Assembly: GCF_016598615.1 (NCBI RefSeq) | Contig: NZ_CP066831.1 | Span: forward strand, 1,612,001 to 1,676,000 | Direction: 5' to 3' | Source of the DNA: Streptomyces liliifuscus | GTDB taxonomy: Bacteria; Actinomycetota; Actinomycetes; Streptomycetales; Streptomycetaceae | DNA length: 64,000 nt | Part shown: positions 42,381 through 50,194 of the stretch, in pieces | Numbering within the stretch: position 1 is the first letter of the stretch | How the letters are laid out: each line of letters begins with the position of its first letter | Position numbers and translations under genes: made by a program | The notes under the pieces: generated by a model | What the model saw: only the letters and a program-made list of their open reading frames with translations | Told to the model about the DNA's origin: nothing | Database searches by the model: none

Positions 42381-43046
42381 TCAGGAGTCGAGGTCGTCGG
42401 CGAAGTGCCGGAACCCGTGCCGCTCCTGATGGATCCCCCACAAGGTGTCCGCGAGGACGGCGGGGTCCTTCCTGTGGTGTCCGGCGACGATCGCGCCGGG
42501 GACGATCAGCTGGGCGACATGGATGCCCTCGCCGCCGAGCGCGTCGTGCAGCAGATGGCCGTACGCGCTCTCCGCGGCGAAGGCGATGGACGTACCGGCG
42601 CGGTCGGGGTGAGGGACGGCTGCGGTGCCGCCGTTGACGAAGAGGACGGTGCCGCGGCCCAGGGCGCGCATTCCGGGGAGCACCTGCTGTACGGCGACGA
42701 CGGGACCGTAGACGGAGAACTCCACCGGGCCGGTGAGGTCGGCGTGGGTGGTTTCCAGGACCGGCAGCATGAAGTCCCGTTGCGGGATCGGGCTGTACTG
42801 CAGGACCTCGACCGGCCCCAGCGTCGCGTTCGCCGCGTCGAGGGCGGCCGCGAGGGCCTTCGGGTCCCGTACGTCGGCGGCGAAGCCCCTGGCGGTGACG
42901 CCCTCGCGGCCCAGCTCGGCGGCGAGGGCGTTCGTCCGTTCGTGGTCGCGGGCGATGAGCGCGACGTCGAAGCCCTCGCGCCCGAAGCGCCGCGCGACGG
43001 CAGCACCCAGTCCGGGTCCGGCTCCGATGATTGCGATGCTGGTCAT
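42381..43046 (-). CDS. SDR-family oxidoreductase
   Basis: The 221-residue protein has the SDR cofactor motif IIGAGPGLGAAVARRF, giving GxGxGLG rather than the classical TGxxxGIG, and RGFAADVRDPKALAAALDAA. The catalytic Tyr region is altered: the segment FVNGGTAAVPHPDRAGTSIA is followed by ESAYGHLLHD, which lacks a clear YxxxK. It may be a non-catalytic or atypical SDR. The start follows GAGGAA. It ends 77 bases from the DUF2255 gene and lies 50 bases downstream of the nitrobindin gene in the same direction, so they may share a transcript. Confidence 0.78.
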   Translation of the reverse strand: MTSIAIIGAGPGLGAAVARRFGREGFDVALIARDHERTNALAAELGREGVTARGFAADVRDPKALAAALDAANATLGPVEVLQYSPIPQRDFMLPVLETTHADLTGPVEFSVYGPVVAVQQVLPGMRALGRGTVLFVNGGTAAVPHPDRAGTSIAFAAESAYGHLLHDALGGEGIHVAQLIVPGAIVAGHHRKDPAVLADTLWGIHQERHGFRHFADDLDS

Positions 43047-43096
43047 GGTCTTCCTCGATCTCCCGGGTCGGTTCGGCATGGGGGCATCGCCCCTGC

Positions 43097-43672
43097 TCAA
43101 CGCCCTGTGAACCGCCGGCCGGAGCCGTCGTCGGCCCTGCGTCGCAGCAGCGCCGAGAGATGGTGCTGCATCGGCTCGCCGACAGCCTCCAAGTCGTGGT
43201 CGAACGTGAGCGTGTCGTCGTCGGTCAGCGTGTAGCGGCGGCGGGTGGCGTCGACCTTCTTGGCGGTGGGGGCGAGAGCGACCTCGTGGGTGGAGAGGTC
43301 GACGGTCTTGTCGGCCGCACGGCCGACCATGATCTCGGCGATGCCGGTGGGCTGCGTGATCAGCGCCTCCACCCGGCCGTCGGGCTGCAGCCGCCACCAG
43401 CCGCTCTCGCGGGCCGACGGACGCAGCGGAACGTCGTCGGCGTCGATCAGCCAGGCCCTGGCCTCGTAACGCAGGAAGGGGCGGCCGTCATGACTGAAGG
43501 TCACCTCCTGCGCGTACGCGAAGTCCCCGGTGAGCGTGGGGTAGCCGCCCCGACCCCGGCCGTGCCAGGAACCCAGGAGGCCGAGCACGGGTTCGAGCAG
43601 GGCGTGCGGCGTCGGCGCCCCGTCCGGCTGGTGGCCGTCGGGGTACGGGTGCTCGGGTGCGGGGTCGAACAC
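43097..43672 (-). CDS. Nitrobindin-like haem-binding beta-barrel protein
   Basis: The 191-residue protein has the nitrobindin signature [39 protein letters not shown], then [20 protein letters not shown] and a C-terminal [13 protein letters not shown] that carries the probable haem-ligand His. Nitrobindins bind ferric haem in a 10-stranded barrel and can isomerise peroxynitrite. The GTG start at 43672 is chosen because AGGAG lies 8 bases upstream; the longer open frame encodes low-complexity Pro/Arg sequence produced by tandem repeats. Confidence 0.88.
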   Translation of the reverse strand: MFDPAPEHPYPDGHQPDGAPTPHALLEPVLGLLGSWHGRGRGGYPTLTGDFAYAQEVTFSHDGRPFLRYEARAWLIDADDVPLRPSARESGWWRLQPDGRVEALITQPTGIAEIMVGRAADKTVDLSTHEVALAPTAKKVDATRRRYTLTDDDTLTFDHDLEAVGEPMQHHLSALLRRRADDGSGRRFTGR

Positions 43673-43762
43673 GGTGTGCGCTCCTGGGGTGGGTGCCGGT
43701 TCCGGTGCCGACCGGAAGCCTAGGGGGTCGACCCACTCGGCGCGCTGAAAGCGGTGGGGTGG

Positions 43763-43834
43763 ACGCGAACGCGGCGGGCGTGAACGCAGTGGCGGGACGC
43801 GAACGCAGTGGCGGGACGCGAACGCAGTGGGGGT
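43763..43834. repeat. Four 16-19 base tandem repeats upstream of nitrobindin
   Basis: The unit is ACGCGAACGCAGTGGCGGG. Copies begin at 43763 (diverged), 43781 (truncated), 43797 (perfect) and 43816 (diverged at the end). They lie between the nitrobindin start and the 3' end of the DUF1996 gene, in the nitrobindin promoter region. Confidence 0.8.
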
Positions 43835-43897
43835 GGGCGCCGTTTGCACGACGCCCACCCCTACCTACCTACCGCTGACTGGACCCGCTGTTGGGGG

Positions 43898-45385
43898 TCA
43901 GCTGCACCTGCGTCCGGAGTTGATGCACTGGACCATCTTGTCCTGCACCTTCTTGTCGAACACGTTGATGAAGTCGCCGTGGTCTGTGATCGGCTTGTGC
44001 GCCTGCTCGGGGAACCCGTCCAGGGAGAAGAACGGACGGGTCTTCCCGTTGTCCTTCAGGCTGGGCGCGTCCACGTCGTACACGAGCCGCTGAACCAGCT
44101 GCGGAATGGCCTTGAAGCCGGCCGGGCAGTTGCCCTTGGCGTCGGCGAAGGCCACGTGCGTACGGTGGTTGGCGCTGTCGATGTTGGTGCCGTCCCAGCA
44201 GCTCTGGAACTTGAAGGTGCGCACCACGTCCCGGCCCGACGGGCAGAGGGGGTACTTGTCCTTCAGCTGCACCTTGCTCTCGAAGCCCGTGCAGCTCCAG
44301 GAGGCGTTGGCGTTGGCCGGGCCGTTCGTGAAGGCCTTGGCGTCACCGGTGATGATGCGCAGGAGCTGGGGCATCGCCACGACCTTGCCGCGGGGGCTGC
44401 CCACGAAGTCCAGCGTGGCCTGCTTGGCCGTCAGGATGCGGCCGGTGTTGCCCTCGGCCCCACCGCCCAGCCTGTCGGCGTCGAACTCCTTGGTGCCGTC
44501 CTGCAGGCGCAGCACCGGCCAGTAGTAGGACGACTTGTCGCCCTTGTTCTTGCAACTGGTGTTGGCCTTCAGGAAGTCCTGGTCGCTGGTGAAGGCGTCG
44601 TTGTCCTGGCTGCCGACGTAGTCGTGCACGTGGTGGGCGCCGTTGGTGACACCGGGCGCGACGATGACGTTGTCGCTGTTGTACAGCTTGTTGGCGTTCA
44701 CCCCGCACTTGGTGACGAAGGTGCCCTTGGACGCCTTCGACGACTTGCGCGGCGTGCTCACGTTGGGCTTGACCTTGGTGATGTCCACGAAGTCGGCGGC
44801 GACGGGCCCGTTGCCCGCGGCGGGCTGGCCGGCGGCCGGCTGACCGGAGGGCTGACCCGAGGCCGGCTGACCGGAGGCGGGCTGGCCGGAGGGCTGACCC
44901 GCGGCGGGCTGGTTGCCGGTGGAGCGCAACGTACAGGGCGCCAGCGCCTCAAGACCCTGCGGCTTGGTGCCCACACGGCCGATGGCGATGACGATCCGGT
45001 CGATCGTGGCCTTCCGCTTGTCCTTCAGCGGATTCACGATCGCGTTCTGCGCGAAGTTGGCGTCCTGCTGAATCGCCTGCTGGGAGGTGGAGAGGCGCTG
45101 GTAGGCCTCGGACACCTGCTTGTCGAGCAGGGCGAGTTCCCTGTCGACCTGGGTTCGGGCCTTGGCGGGCACCGCCTTCAACTGCTGGCCGACGTCGGGG
45201 CAGTCGATCGTGGAGGATCCGGCCGCCAACGCCTGGTTCTGGGCCGTGCCCTTCGCTGCGCCGGTTTCGTCGGCAGAGGCATAGATGTTGGCCGCGACGA
45301 GTCCGCCGGCCCCCATGGCCAGTGCCGCCGCAGCGCCCACCACCCGAACGGTGGTCTTCGACTTCTTCCGCGTGTTGCGTCTCAT
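43898..45385 (-). CDS. Secreted DUF1996 protein with proline-rich linker
   Basis: The 495-residue protein has a basic N-terminus ([12 protein letters not shown]) and one hydrophobic segment ([20 protein letters not shown]) as a signal or anchor, a helical domain (about 60-150), a GQPAxGQPS repeat linker (about 158-195) and a DUF1996 domain (about 200-490) with [30 protein letters not shown] and [23 protein letters not shown]1996 proteins are secreted, often next to glycoside hydrolases or in fungi, and are probably carbohydrate-related; no reaction is known. An attenuator-like leader precedes it. Confidence 0.88.
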   Translation of the reverse strand: MRRNTRKKSKTTVRVVGAAAALAMGAGGLVAANIYASADETGAAKGTAQNQALAAGSSTIDCPDVGQQLKAVPAKARTQVDRELALLDKQVSEAYQRLSTSQQAIQQDANFAQNAIVNPLKDKRKATIDRIVIAIGRVGTKPQGLEALAPCTLRSTGNQPAAGQPSGQPASGQPASGQPSGQPAAGQPAAGNGPVAADFVDITKVKPNVSTPRKSSKASKGTFVTKCGVNANKLYNSDNVIVAPGVTNGAHHVHDYVGSQDNDAFTSDQDFLKANTSCKNKGDKSSYYWPVLRLQDGTKEFDADRLGGGAEGNTGRILTAKQATLDFVGSPRGKVVAMPQLLRIITGDAKAFTNGPANANASWSCTGFESKVQLKDKYPLCPSGRDVVRTFKFQSCWDGTNIDSANHRTHVAFADAKGNCPAGFKAIPQLVQRLVYDVDAPSLKDNGKTRPFFSLDGFPEQAHKPITDHGDFINVFDKKVQDKMVQCINSGRRCS

Positions 45386-45395
45386 CAGGCCTCTC

Positions 45396-45473
45396 TGAAC
45401 ATCCTCGGAACCGGCGGGACTTCCGGTGTGGGCGAAGCTCTCCTTTGATACGGATGTGGTCGCAGGATGTTCA
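45396..45473 (-). promoter_or_regulatory. Leader stem that can hide the DUF1996 ribosome site
   Basis: TGAACATCCT (45396-45405) and AGGATGTTCA (45464-45473) are perfect 10-base inverted repeats, 58 bases apart. In the mRNA the upstream arm contains the TGA stop codon of a six-residue leader ORF, and the downstream arm directly precedes the GAGAGG ribosome site of the DUF1996 gene. Confidence 0.6.
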
Positions 45474-45491
45474 CTGAATTCTCAGATTCAT
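45471..45491 (-). CDS. Six-residue leader ORF (MNLRIQ)
   Basis: ATG at 45491 is preceded by an excellent GGAGGA ribosome site with 5-base spacing and reads MNLRIQ then TGA. It ends 85 bases upstream of the DUF1996 start. The stop codon falls inside one arm of a 10-bp inverted repeat, so ribosomes pausing there would alter the leader fold. Peptide function, if any, would be in cis. Confidence 0.5.
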   Translation of the reverse strand: MNLRIQ

Positions 45492-45787
45492 AGTTTCCTC
45501 CACCCGCAATCCGGGCATAGGAGCCGGACTCGGGCGCCGGAACAACCACGTTCTCCACGGGCGATCCATGACCTTCACCCGTTCACCGCCCGGGACGGCG
45601 GAGTACCGCTCAACCGAAAACGGGGCAAAGCCACAGGCAAACCTCGGTGGGGCTGCCAGTTTCGTTCTGGTCGCCGACCTCATGAGCGGCCGCGGGATGC
45701 GCAGCCACGGCGAGGTGATGGTGCGCGTCGCGACGCTCGTTCACGTCGGCGATGTTCAGTGCGGGGCGTGACAGTACTGTCGTCGCC
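45492..45787. other. Divergent gap upstream of OsmC and DUF1996
   Basis: The rest of the 402-base gap has short open frames on both strands without ribosome sites or recognisable sequence. A CACGGCGAGGTGATGGTGCG stretch near 45703 could be a coding remnant, but I cannot support it. Promoters for both genes are expected here. Confidence 0.4.
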
Positions 45788-46228
45788 ATGACTGACAAAT
45801 CGCTGCGTTCTGTCACCATCGAGCGGGCCGGCCCGGGCCGGTTCACCGTGACCAATGCCCGCGGGGGCACGCTGAGCTTCGGCACCGGTGAGGGTGCCGA
45901 CTTCACGCCGGTCGAGTTGTTCCTCGCGGCGATCGGCGGCTGTACCGCGGTCGACGTGGAGGTCGCCACGAGTCGGCACGAGGAACCGACCACGTTCTCC
46001 GTCGCCGTGACCGGCAACAAGGTCGAGGACGAGAGCGGCAACCGGATGTCGAACCTCGAGGTCACCTTCTCTGTCGCGTTCCCGGACGGGCCGTCGGGGG
46101 AACGCGCCCGCACCATCCTGCCCCGAGCCGTGAAGACTTCGCACGACCGGCTCTGCACGGTCAGCCGCACCGTCGAGGCGGGCACACCGGTCAGCGCGAC
46201 CGTGTCCGACAGGGCTGACGGCGCCTGA
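45788..46228 (+). CDS. OsmC-family protein
   Basis: The 146-residue protein has the OsmC fold sequence: FTPVELFLAAIGGCTAVDVE holds the first reactive Cys, and AVKTSHDRLCTVSRTVEAGT holds the second Cys after the family His. OsmC/Ohr proteins reduce organic hydroperoxides with the two cysteines, taking electrons from dihydrolipoyl proteins or thiols. It is monocistronic, followed by a strong terminator. The ribosome site is poor, so initiation may be leaderless or weak. Confidence 0.88.
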   Translation: MTDKSLRSVTIERAGPGRFTVTNARGGTLSFGTGEGADFTPVELFLAAIGGCTAVDVEVATSRHEEPTTFSVAVTGNKVEDESGNRMSNLEVTFSVAFPDGPSGERARTILPRAVKTSHDRLCTVSRTVEAGTPVSATVSDRADGA

Positions 46229-46239
46229 CGTCCGAAGAC

Positions 46240-46275
46240 GGCGCCGGAGCCGGCTGATCGGCCGGCTCCGGCGCC
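46240..46275 (+). terminator. Terminator after osmC
   Basis: GGCGCCGGAGCCGGC and GCCGGCTCCGGCGCC form a perfect 15-bp stem with a 6-base loop (TGATCG), 12 bases after the stop codon. It is the strongest hairpin of this kind in the window. Confidence 0.85.
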
Positions 46276-46346
46276 GCACGCGTGGCCGGCCCCGCAGCCG
46301 ATCGTCACCCGCCCAGCCCACGCCCGGTGGGGCGACGATCCTCGAT

Positions 46347-46573
46347 CTACAGGCGGCCGGTGGGGTGTTCGGAGCCGCTGACGATCAGATCACCGAGAGC
46401 CTGCGCGCCGCCCTGAAGTCGGCGGTCTCGCTGGCTCGTGCCCACGTCGTCCAGGGTGAGGGCGACAGCGCCGAGGCCGTCGTGGAGTTGTTGCAGTGTG
46501 CGGGCGCCGAAGACCGGGGCGACCACACCGGGATGAGGGCCACCTGGTCATGGAAGTCGTACGTCGGGCTCAT
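46347..46573 (-). pseudogene. Chimeric remnant: SDR start fused to aldo/keto reductase end
   Basis: From 46573 the frame reads MSPTYDFHDQVAL, a typical SDR N-terminus lacking the following TGxxxGIG. After about 40 bases, in another frame, it reads PGVVAPVFGARTLQQLHDGL and GAVALTLDDVG, the C-terminal signature of aldo/keto reductases, to a TAG at 46347-46349. Neither enzyme is whole, so this is a deletion product joining two broken genes. It lies downstream of, and on the same strand as, the zinc alcohol dehydrogenase gene. Confidence 0.7.
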
Positions 46574-46603
46574 GGGAAGTGATTCCAATCGTGGGTCGGC
46601 AGG

Positions 46604-47620
46604 TCAGGGGCGCAACAGCGTCTTGATGGCGCGGCGTTCGTCCATGGCCCGGTAGCCCTCGGCGGCCTCGTCCAGCGGCAGCGTCAGGTCGAAGACCTTG
46701 CCGGGTTCGATACGGCCGTCGAGGACGCGGTCGATCAGGTCGGGCAGGAAGTGACGTACCGGCGCGGGGCCGCCGCGCAGGCCGACGTGGGAGAAGAACA
46801 GCTCCTGGCCGTCGATGGCCACGTCGTGCGGGACGCCGACGAAGCCGACGTTGCCGCCGGGGCGAGTGGCCCGGACGGCCTGCCGCATCGACTCCTGCGT
46901 ACCGACGCACTCCAGGACGGAGTCGGCACCGATGCCGCCTGTGAGTTCCTTGACAAGGGCCACGCCCGCCTCACCGCGCTCGGCGACGACGTCGGTCGCG
47001 CCGAATTCGCTCGCCAGCCGCTGCCGGGAGACGTGCCGGCTCATGGCGATGACGCGCTCGGCGCCGAGTTCCCGGGCGGCGATGACCCCGGACAGGCCGA
47101 CCGCGCCGTCACCGACCACCACCACGGTGGAGCCGGGCTTCACCTCGGCGGCGACGGCCGCGTACCAGCCGGTGCCCATCACGTCGGAGAGCGTGAGCAG
47201 ACTCGGCACGAACTTCTCGTCGGGCTGCCCGTCGAGAGCGACGAGGGTGCCGTCGGCGAGCGGGATACGGATGTACTCGGCCTGGCAGCCGCCCACGAAC
47301 TCCTTGTGCGGACAGGAGGTTTGATAGCCGGCGCGGCAGATCGGGCAGGTGTTGTCGGAGGCGAAGAAGGAGCCGATGACGAACTGTCCCGGCTTGATGT
47401 CCTTCACCTCGGCGCAGGTCTCCTCGACCACGCCGACGTACTCGTGGCCGATCGGCGTGGGCCGGGCGACCTCGTTGATGCCGCGGTAGTCCCACAGGTC
47501 GGAGCCGCACACACAGGCGGCGACGGTCCGGATGATCGCGTCGGTGGGGGCGAGGATCTTCGGTTCGGGGAGGTTCTCCACCCGGATGTCACCGGGGGCG
47601 TGGATCACGGTTGCGCGCAT
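46604..47620 (-). CDS. Zinc-dependent alcohol dehydrogenase
   Basis: The 338-residue medium-chain dehydrogenase has catalytic zinc ligands in CVCGSDLWDYRG (Cys) and GHEYVG (His-Glu), the structural-zinc cysteines CPICRAGYQTSC plus a later Cys, and the NAD(P) motif VVVGDGAVGLSGVIAAREL. The family oxidises alcohols or reduces aldehydes in the cytosol; the substrate is unknown. The start MRATVIHAPG is preferred to an upstream frame extension of Pro/Arg-rich sequence. Cupin, CMD and MmyB-like genes that follow upstream on the map suggest one regulated redox set. Confidence 0.92.
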   Translation of the reverse strand: MRATVIHAPGDIRVENLPEPKILAPTDAIIRTVAACVCGSDLWDYRGINEVARPTPIGHEYVGVVEETCAEVKDIKPGQFVIGSFFASDNTCPICRAGYQTSCPHKEFVGGCQAEYIRIPLADGTLVALDGQPDEKFVPSLLTLSDVMGTGWYAAVAAEVKPGSTVVVVGDGAVGLSGVIAARELGAERVIAMSRHVSRQRLASEFGATDVVAERGEAGVALVKELTGGIGADSVLECVGTQESMRQAVRATRPGGNVGFVGVPHDVAIDGQELFFSHVGLRGGPAPVRHFLPDLIDRVLDGRIEPGKVFDLTLPLDEAAEGYRAMDERRAIKTLLRP

Positions 47621-47845
47621 GGCTCGTTCCAGAGTGAGGGGAAGGTTGAGTTGAACGGGGTGGGAGGACGTCGGCTGCCGGAGCCGGGCGGGGTCAGGCC
47701 GGTGGAACCAGTCGGCCGTTCCGTCAGCTCGCACGGCGGCTCGCACGTCAACTCGCCCGGCGGCGTGGGCAGCGCGTCGAGGTCATTCGGTCTGCCGCGC
47801 CCCGGTCGCAGCGGACGCCGAAGCGCTGGCTCCTGTCAGCTGTGA

Positions 47846-48253
47846 TCAGTACGAGGTACGCGTGCTGGTACGTCGGCCGCCGTACTCGGCGTCGGTGACG
47901 TGCTCCAGCCAGTCGACCTCGTCGCCCTCCCACAGGGCGATGTGCTCCATGAACTGGTCCGGGGTCGCGCCGTGCCAGTGCTCCTCGCCGGGCGGGCAGC
48001 CGATGGTGTCGCCCGGGTGGGCCTCGATGATCACTCCGTCCCGGGTGCCGACCAGGGCGACCCCGGACACGACGTGCAGGGTCTGGCCCAGGCCGTGGCT
48101 GTGCCAGGCGGTCCGGGCGCCGGGAGCGAAGCGGACCATGTTGGCCCGCGCCCGGGATGGCTCCTCGCCCCGGTGGATCACATCCGCCCAGGCATCGCCG
48201 GTGAACATCTGCGCGGGCAGCTTCATGGTCGCGGGCCGCTTGAGGATCTCCAT
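47846..48253 (-). CDS. Cupin-domain protein
   Basis: The 135-residue single-domain cupin has both metal motifs: TAWHSHGLGQTLHVVSG (HxH...) and PPGEEHWHGATPDQFMEHIA. A divalent metal is expected. Such small cupins occur with CMD proteins and dehydrogenases in Streptomyces, often as dioxygenase- or isomerase-like enzymes of unknown substrate. A clear AAGGAG ribosome site precedes the ATG. It lies between the CMD gene and the alcohol dehydrogenase gene on the same strand. Confidence 0.88.
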   Translation of the reverse strand: MEILKRPATMKLPAQMFTGDAWADVIHRGEEPSRARANMVRFAPGARTAWHSHGLGQTLHVVSGVALVGTRDGVIIEAHPGDTIGCPPGEEHWHGATPDQFMEHIALWEGDEVDWLEHVTDAEYGGRRTSTRTSY

Positions 48254-48323
48254 GGTGGTACGTGCTCCTTGAGCCGGCCGCCGCTGGGCGGCCGCAGTGG
48301 GTGAACCTGTGTGTGGGAAGGGG

Positions 48324-48647
48324 TCAGGCCGTGCGGAACACTTCGCGGGCCACCGTCAGAGCGGACATGGCCTTCGGCCAGCCGGCGTAGAACGCCATGT
48401 GCGTGATCGTCTCGATCAGCTCCGCCTCGGTGACGCCGTTCTGCCTGGCCAGGGGGATGTGGAAGGTGAGCTGTTCGCTGCTGCCGCTGGTGATGAGGCC
48501 GGCCACGGTCACCAGGCTGCGGTCTCTCGGCGACAGTTCCGGGCTCTTCCACGCCTGCCCGAACAGCACGTCCTCGCTGTAGCCGGCCAGCGCGGGAGCG
48601 ATGTCACCGAACAGCTCCCGCGGTCCGGGCTGGGTCTTCTCCGTCAT
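48324..48647 (-). CDS. Carboxymuconolactone decarboxylase-like protein
   Basis: The 107-residue CMD/AhpD-fold protein has ELSPRDRSLVTVAGLITSGS and ITHMAFYAGWPKAMSALTVA. The AhpD CxxC pair is absent, so peroxidase activity is unlikely; it is closer to the gamma-carboxymuconolactone decarboxylase branch. The ATG follows AAAGGA. It is the first gene of the leftward cupin/alcohol dehydrogenase group and is divergent from the MmyB-like regulator, sharing the palindrome-bearing promoter region. Confidence 0.85.
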   Translation of the reverse strand: MTEKTQPGPRELFGDIAPALAGYSEDVLFGQAWKSPELSPRDRSLVTVAGLITSGSSEQLTFHIPLARQNGVTEAELIETITHMAFYAGWPKAMSALTVAREVFRTA

Positions 48648-48813
48648 CGTTCGTGTCCTTTCACATGCCGCGGCGGCGCGGTGCCAGGGGTTTCGTTCCG
48701 CCCGGAAACGGCGGACGCCGCCACCCTGACGACCGGGCCGACCGGCCTCGCACCGATCGCGCCGAGACCGATGAAACCGCAGGTCACACATGCGTGGAAG
48801 GACTCGTTGATAC

Positions 48814-48830
48814 GTGTACTGGCAGTACAC
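48814..48830. promoter_or_regulatory. Perfect 17-base palindrome, candidate MmyB-type operator
   Basis: GTGTACTGGCAGTACAC is an 8+1+8 perfect inverted repeat in the 230-base divergent region between the CMD and MmyB-like genes, 48 bases before the regulator start. It overlaps TTGATA (48807-48812), which could be a -35 box for the regulator. Autoregulation and control of the CMD operon are likely. Confidence 0.75.
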
Positions 48831-48877
48831 CCCTCGGCCGGAGACACCACCGGACAAGCCGACGTAGCCTCGAAGAC

Positions 48878-49750
48878 ATGGACAACCGGAGCGAGGTACG
48901 CGAGTTCCTGACCAGCCGCCGCGCCAAGATCACGCCCCAGCAGGCGGGGCTGCCCGCGTACAGCGGCAACCGGCGCGTCAAAGGGCTGCGCAGGGAAGAG
49001 GTCGCGCTGCTCGCCGGTGTCAGCGCCGAGTACTACGCCCGCCTGGAGCGCGGCAACCTCTCCGGCGTCTCCGAGACCGTCATCGACTCACTCGCCCGAG
49101 CCCTCCAGCTCGACGAGGCCGAGCGCGCCCACCTCGACGACCTCGCGCGCACCGCCAACACCACTCGCCGGCCGGCGCGCCGACGGGCGCCGCAGCCGAT
49201 CCGTGCGAGCCTGCAGCACCTGCTCGACGCGATGACCGAGGCCCCGGCGTTCATCCGCAACGGCCGCCTCGACATCCTCGCCACCAACCGACTCGGCCGC
49301 GCCCTGTACGACCCGGTGTTCGCCGACCCCGCCCGGCCCGTGAACCTCGCCCGGTACGAGTTCCTCAACCCCGGTGCGGCCGACTTCCTGCCGCAGCTGG
49401 AGCGCCAGGCCGCCGGAGCGGTGGCGCTGCTGCGCACCGAGGCGGGACGCGACCCGTACAACCGGGACCTGACCGACCTCATCGGCGAACTCTCCACCCG
49501 CAGCGAGAAGTTCCGCACGCTGTGGGCGGCCCATGACGTGCGCCTGCACCAGACCGGCATCAAGCACTTCCATCACCCGGCCGTCGGCGAACTCTCGCTC
49601 CCCTTCGAGGCCATGCCCATCCCGACGGACCCCGGCCTCACCCTCACCGCCCTCAGCGCCGAACCCGGAACGCCCGCTCACGACAGCCTCCAACTGCTGG
49701 CCAGTTGGGCCGCCACCCTCGACCAGGACGGCCAGCCGAACCACGCGTGA
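48878..49750 (+). CDS. MmyB-like HTH regulator
   Basis: The 290-residue regulator has the helix-turn-helix LRREEVALLAGVSAEYYARL and an MmyB ligand domain with RNGRLDILATNRLGRALYDP, FLPQLERQAAGAVALLRTEA and IKHFHHPAVGELSLPFEAMP. It is the second such regulator in the window and resembles the one at 37.5 kb in layout. The ATG lacks a ribosome site and a TAGCCT box lies 12 bases upstream, so the transcript may be leaderless. It likely controls the divergent CMD-cupin-alcohol dehydrogenase set. Confidence 0.88.
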   Translation: MDNRSEVREFLTSRRAKITPQQAGLPAYSGNRRVKGLRREEVALLAGVSAEYYARLERGNLSGVSETVIDSLARALQLDEAERAHLDDLARTANTTRRPARRRAPQPIRASLQHLLDAMTEAPAFIRNGRLDILATNRLGRALYDPVFADPARPVNLARYEFLNPGAADFLPQLERQAAGAVALLRTEAGRDPYNRDLTDLIGELSTRSEKFRTLWAAHDVRLHQTGIKHFHHPAVGELSLPFEAMPIPTDPGLTLTALSAEPGTPAHDSLQLLASWAATLDQDGQPNHA

Positions 49751-49785
49751 ACCGACATCTTCCGGAGCCGGGCGTGCCCGCCGGG

Positions 49786-49974
49786 TCAGGTCCAGTCGAG
49801 AATCCGCCGTACGACGCCCGCGACTGCCCGTCTGATCACCCCGAACAGTCCTGTCGCCACGGTCACATCGGCCCCCGCCACGGCCACGTCCGCCCGGGCC
49901 GATCCGGCGCGGCAACCGGGACAGGAGCGGGGCCAACTACGCTTCCGCACACCGCACTTCTTGCATATCGCCAT
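49786..49974 (-). CDS. Small zinc-ribbon protein with amphipathic tail
   Basis: The 62-residue ORF begins MAICKKCGVRKRSWPRSCPG with CKKC and CPGC pairs, a compact zinc ribbon, then an Ala/Val-rich tail ending in VIRRAVAGVVRRILDWT, which could be an amphipathic membrane-contacting helix. Similar small CxxC proteins occur in other Streptomyces, which supports a real gene. The ribosome site is weak; an A/T-rich stretch upstream (about 49976-49992) may be its promoter. It is convergent with the MmyB-like gene. Function is unknown. Confidence 0.6.
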   Translation of the reverse strand: MAICKKCGVRKRSWPRSCPGCRAGSARADVAVAGADVTVATGLFGVIRRAVAGVVRRILDWT

Positions 49975-50029
49975 GCTCGTATTCTTATTTCATCGACGAC
50001 GAACCCCATAACCGGCGCCAGCGTCCGAG

Positions 50030-50055
50030 CCCTCGGCCCGCCGGCGGGCCGAGGG
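50030..50055 (-). terminator. Hairpin downstream of the pirin gene
   Basis: CCCTCGGCCCGCC and GGCGGGCCGAGGG make a 26-base perfect palindrome about 140 bases beyond the pirin stop codon. The remainder of the 50056-50194 gap shows no gene. Confidence 0.6.
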
Positions 50056-50194
50056 CGATGCCGGCGATGCGGCTGAGCCGGCAGGGACGGACCGACAGAG
50101 GCCATGGTGCGAGGCCCGCCCCACTCGGAGGAGGCGGGCCGACAAGTCGCCGTAGCCGCGCAACCATGCGACCGTTCCCCCGGATTCCCGCCGG

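Noticed and set aside
45568..45771. 67-residue ORF in the osmC promoter region
   Set aside because: No ribosome site, no recognisable sequence, and it would run up to the osmC start where a promoter is needed.
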